DNA from: Epiperipatus broadwayi
Taxonomy: Eukaryota > Onychophora > Udeonychophora > Euonychophora > Peripatidae
Direction of reading: 5' to 3'
Assembly (NCBI GenBank): GCA_028023455.1
Contig: JAQFVV010000207.1
Span: forward strand, 650,208 to 714,207
DNA length: 64,000 nt
A model generated the notes under the pieces. That model did not search any database and was not told where the DNA came from. It saw only the letters and a program-made list of their open reading frames with translations. A program made the translations under genes and the position numbers. Positions 51,096 through 63,822 of this stretch are shown here, piece by piece. Every line of letters begins with the position of its first letter. Positions within the stretch are counted from its first letter, which is position 1.

Positions 51096-52637
51096 CAATG
51101 GAGAGAGTAAGTTTAAAATTGTGTGATTTAGAAATTTTTATTTGCCAAGGGAGGGTTTAAATATTAGGTTTAATTCGGGTTAATGATTAAGCAGCACTCA
51201 CAATATAACTTATACTGAGAAAAACAGTGTGTATAACAACTTCAGTTGTTATTAAGGTAAATATTAAAATAATAAGTGCAACTTCTGATAAATAACCCAT
51301 AAATTATAATAAGTTATCTAAATAAAAAACTATCATTTAATTAAAGATATGATAATAAAAATCGTTTGTACGTATTGCCTAGAATCAAATTGTTTTTGTT
51401 TTAAAACAGATCGTTAGTCAATAAATTTAAATAGCCGTTCATATAAGATACACTAAATGGATGAGTTGATGTATCGATAATAATATTTATTTTGTTATAT
51501 TCAATTTGCATAAATGTAAAAAAAAGAAGATGAAGAAGTAGTTCGAATCCAAGTCTAAAAGTATAGACGAATTAATGTTAGTTATATTTTGTTTTATCCA
51601 TATGGGATCGAATAAATTGTATATGTTTGTTTATTATGTTAATCATAAAGGATAGTTTTGTTAAACTGTAATAATAAATTATAATCTTGTTAAAATTTAA
51701 TAATAAATTATTGTCTTGTTACAAGTTGTTTTGAGTCATTTTTCTTGTGTGCTCAATAAAAGTGTATTTGCATAATACTTGCAATACTTTTTTTGAGTCC
51801 GAAATCATTTATGAAATCTTAAATTCAATACACCAGATAGAAATTTCACTATATTTTAATTTAAGAAGAATTATTTATGGAATTGAAAACTTCAGACCAA
51901 AACATTTTATTTTATATGTGTGTAAAATCACTTTATTCCCAAACTAGTCGCTTTTGGTTGCACATTGTTCCGTACACATTTAAGTGAAGTGTCTAAGTAA
52001 TAAATCTTAGTTAAATTATTGTGTTGTCATGGATAATGAAAGGACACAAAAGCACCCTTGTCTTTTCATCATTCCGACTGAGATTCTGGATTAAAAGGGC
52101 TGTATTATTCAAAAGTATGCGTTGTTATTGAATATAGTTATCATCTCGTTAAATATTATAATAGTTGATATGTGGATGAAGACACCTGAAATTTAAATAA
52201 GGTAAATGTTTCCTATAGCCGACCAGAATGTCAGTCATATGCGACAACACAATACTGCCGAGCATTTTATTAAATATAACAGAGAACCCTGAGATTAGTG
52301 TCATTATTATTAAGTGCTCTTAAATTAAGAATTGATTAATTATGATCATTATTACAAGCGTGGCATGGCTTAAGAGATTGAAGCTTCTAATTATATAATA
52401 ACAAAATATTGAGATCATATTGGCAAATTAATGAATGTTTTATTTTAGTCAGTAATATTAACAATGACATGAAATCATCATCATCATTGTCGAACAGTGC
52501 AAGTACTTACAGCTCAGAGAATGTGTTTTAGATAGAGAAAGAATGTTAGTTATTCTAAATTTTCTTTTTAAATTTATTTTATTAATGATAATTTTTTTTT
52601 TTTATTCTATCTCTGTCTGAACTGCATATCGCTGTAG
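51096..52637. other. Non-repeat AT-rich region, second part
   Basis: No confident exon. A plausible acceptor (TTTCCTATAG) at about 52210-52219 precedes a short stretch open in more than one frame, which is not decisive. Confidence 0.35.
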
Positions 52638-52738
52638 CTGAATTATTAGAACTAACCAAACGTCGAGCTATATTAGGTAATAGAGGGTTTGCTACCCGTC
52701 CTAGACGGAAGCGTTTAGGCTTTCCGAATTCTCTTTAA
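52638..52738 (+). CDS. Candidate terminal coding exon, unknown protein with RRKR motif
   Basis: A pyrimidine-rich run (52591-52619) leads to CGCTGTAG, a plausible 3' splice site at 52637. The following plus frame reads AELLELTKRRAILGNRGF, then ATRPRRKRLGFPNSL and TAA (52736-52738). Codon use is unlike the AT-rich surroundings, with CGT, CGA, CGG and CCG codons. The RPRRKR run could be a furin-type or prohormone cleavage site, or simply a basic tail. A 25-bp direct duplication starts in the last codons and includes the stop. I do not recognise the protein, no upstream exon is established, and this may be chance. Confidence 0.3.
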
Positions 52739-52768
52739 TAGAATTAGGCTTTCCGAATTCTCTTTAAT
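52715..52768 (+). repeat. 25-bp direct duplication across the candidate stop codon
   Basis: TTAGGCTTTCCGAATTCTCT followed by TTAAT occurs at 52715-52739 and again at 52744-52768, identical, separated by AGAA. Confidence 0.9.
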
Positions 52769-52874
52769 GTATTCGTTTTATAGGTTAGAATATATATATA
52801 TATTATCTAGCAAGCCATAAATCATAAATGTGTGGGTATATTTAAAATATTAGTAATTTAGTTAATATTCTTGA

Positions 52875-53095
52875 GTCTCTTGCTCCACCCTTTGCTACTG
52901 CTGGCACACAAACTAAGAAATTCTTAGTGTACTTCTTATATGTCATTCATAGGGTGGTAAAGTCATGGAGTGTGGGTGAAGGAGCTGAAGTGTGGTCAGA
53001 TTTGAGGTCAACCCCTCATCTAGATCAGCCTTGGTATAATTTTCCAGGACTCTGGATTTTGTTGTGTGAATGTACAAATATTACTGCACAATAGA
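52875..53095 (+). repeat. Dispersed repeat, copy 2 (unclassified)
   Basis: Collinear with the reverse complement of 10335-10575; clearest blocks are TATGTCATTCATAGGGTGG, AGTCATGGAGTGTGGG, and CTCTGGATTTTGTTGTGTGA. Possibly a SINE or DNA-transposon fragment; no tRNA-like head seen. Confidence 0.6.
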
Positions 53096-53219
53096 GAGCC
53101 AAAGTCGCAAATCGAATTTCTTGATTTCTAGCCCAAATGATCCTTGGAATTAAAAAACAGATGGCAATATTACTATTGCATTCTTCTAATCATCTGATAC
53201 CTTTTCATTACTTAGACAT

Positions 53220-53221
<2 letters not shown>

Positions 53222-53310
<89 letters not shown>
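53222..53310. repeat. (TA)n array, about 89 bp
   Basis: Nearly pure TA with one ATGTAT interruption at about 53271. Confidence 0.95.
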
Positions 53311-53312
<2 letters not shown>

Positions 53313-53379
53313 GCCAACAATTATTCTATTTCTGTACCAGGAGCATTTTTATTCTTCATAGGTTTAATTGATTCATTAC

Positions 53380-53720
53380 AACATTCAAATTGATACACAA
53401 TTCACAAGATATAATAATTATTGAGAATACTTTTCTTGCTCTTTATGGCTTTATAATTCTCTATAAAATGTTTTAACACCTTTCATGATGTCATCCTTCT
53501 TTATTCATAATAGTTTCATCTTTTTTTATTGCAGAAATAAATTTTCTACCAATATCAAGATTTTGTTTTACACTTTTATTCTCTTCTATAGATTTCCTTT
53601 CTAATTCACAATTATATTTTCTTATATTCTTATTAACATTTTTTCTACCATTTCACAAAACATTCAATTCTTCTTAATGATTCATTTGTATATAGTTTCA
53701 CATTCTTTTTTTCTTTATAC
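53380..53720 (-). pseudogene. RTE LINE fragment, pre-RT linker
   Basis: The minus strand reads, with shifts, IRKYNCELERKSIEENKSV then LDIGRKFISAIKK and DETIMNKE, equivalent to 13350-13520 of the larger RTE copy, including the AATGAATCATTAAGAAGAATTG head shared with 9650. Stops and indels throughout. Confidence 0.75.
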
Positions 53721-55970
53721 ATAGTCTTGTCTCGGTAGAAAATTTACTGGTCAATTGCTAGTTTTTTTAACTACCTATATTTGTTGCAGTTCTTAATAGT
53801 GTAACAGTTGTTTCCTATTGATTTTATTTAAAACTGCATCATCCTAATCCAATATTTTAAAATGATTTTTAAATTTTAATTTACATTTGTAAAAATGTTT
53901 TGAAGATTAGAAATATTAATTGTGAATAGTGTTTTTATTAATAATTTTTATCTCTAGTTTTGAAATAACATGTATATTACATCTCACTAATTGTTAATCG
54001 ATTCCTGTGTTGAATTTATTAATAATATTACAATCGTGAAATACATATTGTAACAGGGTGGTATATTCAAACCCTGTTGCAATGAATAGAGACAAATACA
54101 TAGTCATATACTTAGGCATTATTATAGATTATATTGTTACTAACAGAACTAAAATTTCTTGGTCGCTTTATGATCAGCGATCATTGATATAGTTTTATTG
54201 TATTATGGATATTGTTTTATGAGGAAAGCTCATAAAAGAGAGGGATGGGGGTGGGGGAGGATGCATGTGCTCTGATTATTTTTTGCTGTTGTTGCCAAAT
54301 CTGTCTATGTGCATTGCTATGTAAGTGTATGTATGTATTAAGATTAATAGAATATGAATATCTACAAGATTGGGGGAAAAATAACATTTTGTTTGATAAA
54401 CTTTTAAAAAATGTTAAAATTTAAAGGATTATAAATTCCTAGATGGAAGACCTGGTAATTTACAGAAAAGGAAAAGTACTTTGCTAAATAAATACAAAGA
54501 AATATTATTTAGAGATAAGCTGAAATAGAACAATAGAAAGTGACTTGCAAATCCTGGGAATGTTGGACACTAATTAAGAAAAAGGTGTAAAAAGCTTTTA
54601 CAGTACATACCAAAGAAGGTAAATGGAATGTTAATGGAAATAAAATTAAAAAAAAGAAAGAAAAGGAGTAAGGGAAAGGGCAGAGTTGGAGATCCTTAAA
54701 AAGTAAAGAGAAAAAAAATACTAGTAGAAGTTTGGCTGTGGGAGAAAAAAGAAGAAAAAAAATCTGCCCATTGTGTATATATAAAAAACAGAAATCTAGA
54801 TCAGTGATATATATTGATAGAATATGGTCAGGTTGGGGTATGGGCAGGGTGTCTAACCCATTTCCTCCTGAAGGCATAGTTGCTGCCTGAGAAGAAATGT
54901 TACCCCTGAGGAAGCCACCTCAACAAGATAATATTGCTGGATTGCTGTGGTTAGGACACTCATCAAAAGAAAACAAACAGTACATAGAATATTGCAGAAG
55001 TTAAATATAAAACTCTAAAAATTTGAGTATCAATTTTAGGAAACAAAGATTATCATTCATCAGATTGATTCAACCACTTCCTCGGGGAAAACACAGATAC
55101 TGTCTCTGTTTGTAGATATATATGTGATGCATTAGTAAGCTTACTTGATTAAACTCTATGCTAGGGAGAAAATTTATATATTATGTAATCAAAAAATCGA
55201 AAAGCTTAAATTAATTCCATGTGTTGATCATCAAATGTATCGATCTTCCTATAACTAAAATGTCTTAATATACATGTTGTGGCATGCTTCTGTGTGTGGG
55301 TTTGGTAAAAAAAAAAAAAGAAGAAAATCTAGAAGCATGAAAAATAATAAATTGGTATAAAAAGAAAAAGAAAAAAACACAGGGAAGGGGAAATAAATAA
55401 TTTATTAATGCAATATGGCTATTGTAAATGTGATTTGAAATAAGGCTAGTGAATATTGTATGAGTGTTAACAAAGCAAAAATATTTAAATGTTAAATGAA
55501 ATAAACTGAGGTGTTATTGAGATATATTAGGATATTTTGCATAAATAAACATATATTAAATAGCTAATTAGTCTTTGAGTATTATTTTTTTTGGATTAGT
55601 ATAATTTAGACCTACTCCTGGTGATTTACTACCCACCATGAGAAAGCTAGCCGAAGGTCGGGTCATTACAACAGTGTGCTATAGACTTCATATTTTCCAG
55701 TATAATTTTTATCTATTGGTGAGATTGCACTTGGAGTCACTAGTGTGATGTCCATAAATATACTGTGTCTGATATTGAAGGAAATTTATTTTATATATAT
55801 AATATTTCATTCTGAATCAAGGCGATAATATAAAAGATCATACCATTTAAAAAAAAAAAAAAACGATAATAACACAATTCTTTTATTAATTTTTTTTTGT
55901 TTATATGGATATATATGTACGCACATACTTGCATAAAGGTGATTATCTCACATAGATGATGGAAAAAGGG
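53721..55970. other. Noncoding segment with small palindrome and purine-rich part
   Basis: TGTAACAGGG (54049-54058) and CCCTGTTGCA (54072-54081) form a short hairpin resembling LTR termini. 54450-54960 is strongly A/G-rich on the plus strand (RERAELEILKK-like, interrupted) and could be an old retroelement, unassigned. 55600-55680 is a short less AT-rich patch. Confidence 0.35.
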
Positions 55971-55974
55971 GTAG

Positions 55975-56520
55975 ACCCATTACAATATTTTTTATTCGTC
56001 AAAATATAATCCAATTCTGCTGTATCTTCATTTGGATGCTTCCTTGCTCATTCCTGTTCAGAATTTATTTTTTCTCTGAACTCCCAAGTCTGCAGCCTCT
56101 CTCATTTCTAACCCCATAAACAAATTTCTCAACACACTTTCATCTTACAATCATGTATGAATTCTAGCATTAAAGTCATACATAATAATTTAATAATGTT
56201 GTTTGGTCTGATTCAAAACAATTTGTATATCCATATAAAAATCCATTATTTCTTCATCACAATGAGAATTTGATGGGGCATAAACTTGAATTATCTGCAT
56301 TTGGGATCTTTTATCAAATTGAATAACTAATACCACTCTGTCTGATATACCATCAATCTGCACAATGTCATTCTTCCACTTTTTATCTGTAAGTCCCACT
56401 AAATGTGTGCTCCCAATTTTGGTGCCTTTGGATATATACACTTTTTAAATCAATTATCTCTTCCTCTTTTAACTTCATGAAATTCACAATATCTCATTTA
56501 ATAGCAGACAAATTCTTGCT
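55975..56520 (-). pseudogene. RTE LINE endonuclease fragment
   Basis: The minus frame 56190-56441 reads STHLVGLTDKKWKNDIVQID, ISDRVVLVIQFDKR, IIQVYAPSNSHCDEEIMDFY, the central part of an RTE-type endonuclease (KW..++..I.DR and Q-YAP motifs). Further down, in shifted frames, come DFNARIHT (GDFN motif), ERGCRLG and NWIIF-RIKNIV (the D-YIL-NKR region). Upstream traces extend to about 56520. Broken by stops; RT is absent. Same superfamily as the RT at 13320-15115. Confidence 0.8.
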
Positions 56521-59392
56521 ATTCCTGTTATTTTCCTTTATTTGAAAGTGATCTGCAATTGTAAGTATCTAAATAAAACATCATCAAATGGTAGAATGCT
56601 AAGAATGTAGCATAGATATTATCATATAAGGCAATGCATATAATGTGTTGCATAATTATATCTTTGTAAGTTGAAATAAATATTAATTGTATGATCATCA
56701 CTGTAAGAAAGTATGATTACATTATAAAAAGTGATTAATGGTGTATAAACGATCTTATATAGATATTAATTTATTGTAGAGGCATAAAAAATCATGATAT
56801 TTATAAAAAAATTATTTTAATAATATACAAGATATAATAATTGTTTATATTATTTTAGTAGCGCTTTGCGATATTGCATGAAGAAGTCAATCACAATTAC
56901 AAAATCTGAAAGCGGGCTGGGCTGCACGAAGAATAGGCTGCATGTTTTGGTCAACTCTGGTCTTGATTTTAAAATGTCAGGGAAATAATAAATTAATTTT
57001 GTCCCTCCTTAAAAATATTTCGACTATTGTTAGTTTTTAAAATACCAAATTAAAGCAATGACGTCATTATACACATAATCACGAGATTATCCTTTCAACT
57101 TTTTTACCCTAATAAAAGAATTCTTATTATATTTTCTTTTATCATTTATAAAATTGTTAAAAGTATGTATTAAAAAAAACATATAAAACTTAAAGTACAG
57201 CGTTATCAAATAGAAAAAAATAGTTTATCTCACAAAATCTTATTTCTTTTTATATAGAAAAGTTAATTTGAAAAAAAGATTTATATATTAAAACATTTTA
57301 TATAGATTCCTAGTCTGTAATAAAAAGTATTAACAAATTTTCAATAATATTCGATTCCATTTTTAAAATACACACACATATAATATAGTGATATATTAAA
57401 AATAAGTTTATTAACTCAAAAATACTTTTTTAAAAACTATAGTAATAAGAAATAATTGCTTTTTAATATATTTATATAAAAAAAAGATATTGGATCAATA
57501 CACTGCCTTAGGCGCATGCGTGAAATAGAAAACTTTCTAATTTCTACTGTTTCGAAATTTTTTTTTTTTTTTTTTTAGCTCAAAAATTAAAAATGCATAC
57601 TAGAAGAAAAGATTTATTTTGGAGGTGATCATATAAATTTTATTTTTTCTAAATTATTTCTCCACTGTCTTTGATCAGATTAGATGTTATTTTATTTTAT
57701 TTCACAATGAATCTAAAATTTGCATAAAGTGTTTGAAAAAAAAAATTATATCTGTTAAATGAGTTTTATTCTATTACCGTGTTTAGAATAGATTAACTGT
57801 ATTTTAGATAAATAGTATGTTATTATGATACAATGACTCAATCTGCATGGAGCCCAAGATTTAGGTATCAAGACTCATCTCTGTTATTTCCAGTTCTCAA
57901 ATTCTTTTGGAATTGCCAAACATTAACTCACTTGATTATTATTATTAATGCATTAACCATTTTCATAGCACATTTATTATAATTTTGTTAGTTTTTTAAG
58001 TCTATGAATCTTGATTTTTGCTTTAAGAATCTAATCTAATATTTTTTATAATATATAATGGCTACAGAAAGGAGTTTACTACAAACTGAAATAAGGACCT
58101 TTGATTAATTTTGCAGTTTTAAAAAAGCCAAGCAGAGCAAATTCTAATGATCACTTTATAACAACTCTTGTCATTTTAGGTGTTATTATTATGTAATTAT
58201 TCATATGATACATGAACATGGATGAGCTGTTCTCCAATGTATATGAATTAGTGTGAGGTGAGTTTACTGGCTTTTTACCTCTAAAACCCAAAATCCCATG
58301 ATGGATCTTCTCAGATAACTTATAGTTCTAAAGTGAAGCATCAGTTTAATTGGGTGTGTGTGCATGTAAAGATAATTGTTTCCTAGATATTTCCAGTCAT
58401 GTTATTTCTAGGAAATTGTAAAGTCATCAACCAAAGTAGTGGTTGACTGAAGGCAGAGGGTGCCCCAAATCACCTGATTATAATTGAGACTGCCATTGGA
58501 TGATTGTCCTTTACTTAGCTACCTATAATATTAGATCACTTTCAAGTGAAGAAATATTAAATAAATTGGGGGAAAAGGCTAATATTAAATGAGACTTTGT
58601 GCCATTAGAAGATGTAGATGTAATTGATTTGAAAAGGGGTAAACACAAATATTGGAAGCAGATGTGCATTTAGAATTTTCCATTCTTATTATAATGAAGA
58701 AGTAAAGCATTTTTACATAGATAAGCAAAATTATTAAAAAGTATATACTAGAGATGGGGCCTTTTAAGTGAACTGACCACTGTGTTACATAGGTATCCTT
58801 TACACAGAGGCTAAACTCTCATAAATGGTGATCATGTGATAGTTATCCTTTACAGTATTTATTATTATATAACATTATAACATCTATAAATTTTAAACTC
58901 AAAATAAAATTTAAAGTTTATATATTAAGATTATTTATTTGAATTATGTAATATTCAATTTTATTTACTAATGCAGTGATTTTATGTAATTTTTAAACAT
59001 CACATATGCTTAGGGTGTATATCCCTGCTGTTTAAGAATTATTTGAGTATTATAAATGTATGCCAAGGACAAATTGTGTATAGAAAACATAAAATTTCCA
59101 GAATAATAATTTATTAATATTTAAATACCATCAGAGTTAATAATATCAAAAATTAATCTAATATTGATATATCATAACTTTCTTTCAAAATTAAGTACTT
59201 CAAAGGTCCTTTGGTGACAGTGATATGTCAATTCCAAACAACATGATATTACAATGAATAAATAAATGCCTAAATACATTCTCAGCTTTTGATTATTTAA
59301 TTTACAAAATATAATACATACATAATTAGAAAAACATATCTTTATTAAATGTGACAATAACAATATATTATAACACATCAGTATATGTTTCT
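56521..59392. other. AT-rich noncoding stretch
   Basis: No coding or RNA gene seen. AAATGGTGATCATGTGAT at about 58825-58842 is probably the end of a MITE of the 16527 family. A long T run lies at 57559-57577. Confidence 0.4.
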
Positions 59393-59521
59393 ATATAATT
59401 CTATAATTAAAACCACTTCTTTTCTTTTCAAAAACTTTATTTGATGTATATATTTGATATATATATACATCAAATAAAGTTTTTGAAAAGAAAGGAAGTG
59501 GTTTTAATTATAGAATTATAT
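59393..59521. repeat. Palindrome with arms of about 60 bp
   Basis: AATTATAGAATTATAT-type ends, AACCACTTC / GAAGTGGTT and CAAAAACTTTATTTGATGTA and its reverse pair around a TA-rich centre near 59455. Only a small indel in the TTTTC run separates the arms from perfect pairing. Confidence 0.85.
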
Positions 59522-60274
59522 GGCTATATGTACTGTATATTTTTGAAAAGAAAAAAGGATTGAGTCGTGATTAGAAACAGAAGTAAATGGATTTATATGT
59601 TTCTAGTATTATATTGTATACAGAAAATTAATTCATTGAATATATTGAACATTTAAAAAAGAAAACTTGTATCTAATATTTTTCTGTCAAATAATATGTG
59701 AAGTACAATTTTGCAGAGCCACACAGTTTGAAAACGTTCTGCCAAGTGTGATTAGTCACAGTGGAATTTAATATTAACTCTTTCAGATGACAATACATCA
59801 TTTCTATTATGAAAAGCCTTAGTTAAAACTTCATCTATATTTGAACATTTTAATGGAGATAACTTTTACTATTCAAAAACTACTAGAATAAAATATTTCT
59901 TATTTGAATTTCATTTTTAAAATTAAGAACTGATTTAAGGCTAGTCTGTATTAAAGAAAAAATAAATAAAATTTAAAACAACTAAATGTATTTAAATTTT
60001 TAAATAAATTTATGTACTGAGTAGATACACATAATAACCAGCAGAAACTGTGTTGCTTGCTGTAATAAACTTTTGAGGACTTGTCTTCTTAATAAAATTA
60101 AATATTTTAAAACAAAAATCTACTTGTAGTCATATATATTTTTGGTTTAAAACAAGCTATATGCAAAAATATTGTAATTATAAATTTATTTAAATGCACA
60201 TTTGTGTAAATAACCTTTAATATGTAAATAAATTACTGAAAATTACTATTTTTTTATTATAAAAGTACTAAAAC
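59522..60274. other. AT-rich noncoding gap
   Basis: Nothing recognised. Confidence 0.4.
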
Positions 60275-60620
60275 ATCACATGATCACTATTTCTTATGTT
60301 TATAGGATGTCAGTGATTGTGGTTTTTAATGGGACCTGGATTATATGACTACAATTGAATGAGCTGGATTAAAAAAAAACATTATTGTGATTTCATCTTG
60401 GACTCATAACATTGTACTTAATTAATTAGATAAACGATGGCTTCTGGAGGATTGCATTAAATCAGGTGATCTAGGTATTATTCTCTCAGATCTAAGGTTT
60501 CTCAAGGATCAAATCCACAAACTAGAAACTATTTTGTGTATAATGCATGAGTAAGCTTGAAAAAGAGATTTTATGTACAAATCTTGCATCCATTGATTAC
60601 TATGGCTTGCATTACTGTAT
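60275..60620. mobile_element. MITE copy, ATCACATGATCACC family, diverged
   Basis: Starts ATCACATGATCACTATTTCT. The body has ATGAGCTGGATT, TTCTGGAGGATTGCATTAAATC, ATGCATGAGTAAGC and TTGCATCCATTGATTACT, in the same order as 16600-16860. The right terminus is not recognisable. Confidence 0.65.
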
Positions 60621-63314
60621 GGTGTACTGGTCAAAATATGTTGATCCATCTAACATGAGCTGGAACTCAATGAAATGTACTTCAAACCCAGTCAAGCCCG
60701 AGATTTATATCAGGAACCAACCTAGACTTGAACCCATTCCACAAAGCCCAGATTGAACATATAATAAATAACATAGTAATGATGGCACAAGAATTAATTC
60801 TTAAGTCCGGCCCACTAGAAGAGCAAGAGAGACAATGAGACATATTTAACAAAAGAACGCATATATATGTTGGAATGTATGGAAGTGGAGAGAAGATAAT
60901 TCAAACTACATAAGTGGCTTGAATAATAAAATATTTAATAAATCATTTAATGAAACAGTAAATTAATTATATATTTACTTGAATATGCATGACAAGATGA
61001 TCTACCCAGAGATAGAGACTTACATTCAATTGATCATGCTATTATGATTCATATGCTCTTATAAATAAACAATATATTATATAAAAATAGGTATAGTTGA
61101 TGGATGAATTCAATATGCCAATCATTTGATTACAAAATGAACTTACAACATATTTAAATTAACACTTTAGGGGTGGTTCTGAAAGGTGATGATTAATATA
61201 CCAATTTACAGAGTGTTCTAGGAATCATTATGCATATTACATAACTATTTTCATGCCATTTCGGTCATGAAAATAAATAAAATATATTTTTAAAATGGTT
61301 TACTCATTAAGGATAATATTTGTGAATATTTAATAAAATAACATACATTTAAATCAAGTTTATTTGCTTAGCGAACAAAATATTTTTAACCATTTTTTAA
61401 ATTCGGATTTAAAAAGAAAAGAATGCTTCACCTTTCTAACATATGTATACTCTTAAATAAATGGAATAGATTACGATAGTGAGATTTTTAAAATAAGAAA
61501 AATAACATTATTAATTAAACTAATCACTATTCTTGGAAAGTTATATATATATATACACTGAAGCAGTCGATCCGATACTCAGATTGAGGTTCACAGCCCA
61601 CTCAGAATCTCCTACCACCAAACCATATTAAATTCCATCTTTATGCATATATTTTTTTGCTTAACTAATAAAATAATAACTGACATATATATATAAATAT
61701 TTTAATGTAATTAATTTTAATATATAAATATTTGAATTTATTTTAATTCATATATGTGCGTAATCGATGTGTACATATTATAGGTGAGGGGAGATTACTT
61801 TTAAAATATATATCAAATTAAAGTGTATTATATTAGTGTGCATTTTTAAAATTATATTTAATTTATTATTTATTTTAATCATGGTGGTCAGAAAAAAAAG
61901 TGACACAATCATTGTAAGAATATTCTCAAATATAATTAAGACAATTTACTAGAAACTCATTAATCCATCTAAAACATGTGATAATTTTATAGAGTAATGT
62001 AAAAATCCATTAGTGGAAATTTTATCCACTTTAAATTTGTTTTAAAATCATAGATCATATTTTAAAATAATCAGTTTGAGAAATACTAACAGGATTGCAT
62101 TGTCTTTAAAATGTACTTGAACAAAAGGGCAGCAAATTCCAGGTCTGCTAAGTGCATAAAGTGCCTCAAGTCTAGCAACTGAAGTGCATTCCAAGATAGA
62201 TTAAAAATAGTATAAATACTGCTAGATTTGAATCCAGAAGAGGGAGATTCATAATTATTAACAGCAATAGTAAAGATAATCCACATGTGTCATAATAATA
62301 ATTCAATGTGTAGTGAGTAGTGGAAATTATCACCTTTCTCTCTGTTGAACATGTTCTTTCCTGCAATTGTCTCTCAGGATCCCATTACCCATGAACTTTA
62401 ATATGCTAAAAGACTGAATAATTAAATGTTACCTGCCTGACTGAATTTAACTAGATCTAGTTCACCAATCCCAATGGACACCAAATCACCAAGGATCGCC
62501 ACTAATTACAAAGGTAAAAGAACTCTAGCTGCTACCTAATGTCTAAATTCTTAAATTCAGTCTTCTGTAATTATTTCTAATAACCATGCCTATAATTTAA
62601 TGTATCATTCTATTAGCTGATCCTTCGACCAGAAATTTAATATTTTGCTAAAATGATTTGTAATTTACTTACCAGATATTAGCATGTATACAACACTATA
62701 TAACTTTCTTTAATTCACTTTTGAACACTGAGACTCTCTTAAATAAATGTAATATTTTCTTTCACCTTCATGCAGCAATAATATTTTATAATTTTCATTA
62801 TTGTTTTATATATTTAAATATGCCAATAATTCCTCAAATTCGCCAGTTAGTCATTTTCTTTTTTTTTCCTCTATACTTTATGGGGTGACTAGATTATCTA
62901 ATTAAAACAAGTCTTGTTTTTTTTATCTTAGCAAATGCTTGCAAATTTGGGGAAAACAAATTAATTATCTTACACTGTCATTGTAGAAAAACACAGTAGA
63001 AATCTGTTTTCCTAAGAAATGTTTTTTTTATTTAAATAATAAGCACTATCCTTAAAAACTCTATGAAATCAAATCTGTTTATTATGAAATTAATAACCCC
63101 CCCCCCCATTTGTATATGTTTAAATTCTGTTTAGTATAATATAAAAGCACTTATAACCAAATTCTTATATTTATTTACTGTTGTGGGAAGTTTATAGATC
63201 AATTAAAGTAAGGGAAAAGGGGAGTCTCTATTCCAATGATTATGTATTTTAGTATTAAGTTTCAATAATACATTACTGTTTAGTATTTAAGTCATACTAT
63301 TACATTGGACATTC

Positions 63315-63350
<36 letters not shown>

Positions 63351-63552
63351 TTATCAATCATTCATCCTTAGTTTTTAAAATATTGTCTTTTATTCCAAGC
63401 ATTGTATGCAAACAGGCCTCTATGTTTAAATACACATATGTGTGTCTTTGTGCTTCATTCCCCTGGATTTTCAGTAATCTGAATCCCGTATATTCATTCC
63501 AACTCCAAGAACACAGTTGGCAACCACCCATGGAACTTATTCATCATATGAA
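60621..63552. other. Noncoding stretch
   Basis: A frame of 69 codons at 60547-60756 overlaps the MITE end and has no family features. Microsatellites: TA near 61541-61555, C13 at about 63099-63111, (TA)n 63320-63349. No gene supported. Confidence 0.4.
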
Positions 63553-63723
63553 CTATTGACATAGGGTTGCTTCAGAAGAATCTGGCTTATTAATAGCTAG
63601 CACCTTCATTCTGTGATACGAATCTGCCAAAGTAGCAGAAAAAATTTGGTCACCATTTTTCATCCTAAAATTTTGAAGCACATTTTTCAAATTCGAGATT
63701 GCATCACCTAATTCTGCCATCAT
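63553..63723 (-). CDS. Short unexplained reading frame, 56 codons
   Basis: ATG at 63723-63721 to TAG at 63555-63553. Translation starts MMAELGDAISNLKNVLQNF, continues GDQIFSATLADSYHRMKVLA and ends SSEATLCQ. Amino-acid composition is balanced and less AT-driven than neighbouring frames. It could be a decayed exon or transposon piece. I recognise no family, and no splice sites are established. Confidence 0.25.
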   Translation of the reverse strand: MMAELGDAISNLKNVLQNFRMKNGDQIFSATLADSYHRMKVLAINKPDSSEATLCQ

Positions 63724-63822
63724 GCATACACCACTCTCTTAAAGTTCTCACCATAAATCAAACCTACGGATGTCCATAAACCATAATATTATGATTCTAC
63801 TAAACAGATTTCTATATTATAT

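Noticed and set aside
54049-54081. TGTAACAGGG...CCCTGTTGCA as a complete tiny LTR element
   Set aside because: Only 33 bp long with no body; at most a footprint or chance hairpin.
54509-54877. 122-codon minus frame rich in Phe, Leu and Ser
   Set aside because: It is the complement of a purine-rich stretch; composition explains the length. The plus strand, if anything, carries the retroelement-like residues.
60547-60756. 69-codon plus frame with many Pro and Ser residues
   Set aside because: Begins inside a MITE copy and has no motif or conserved partner.
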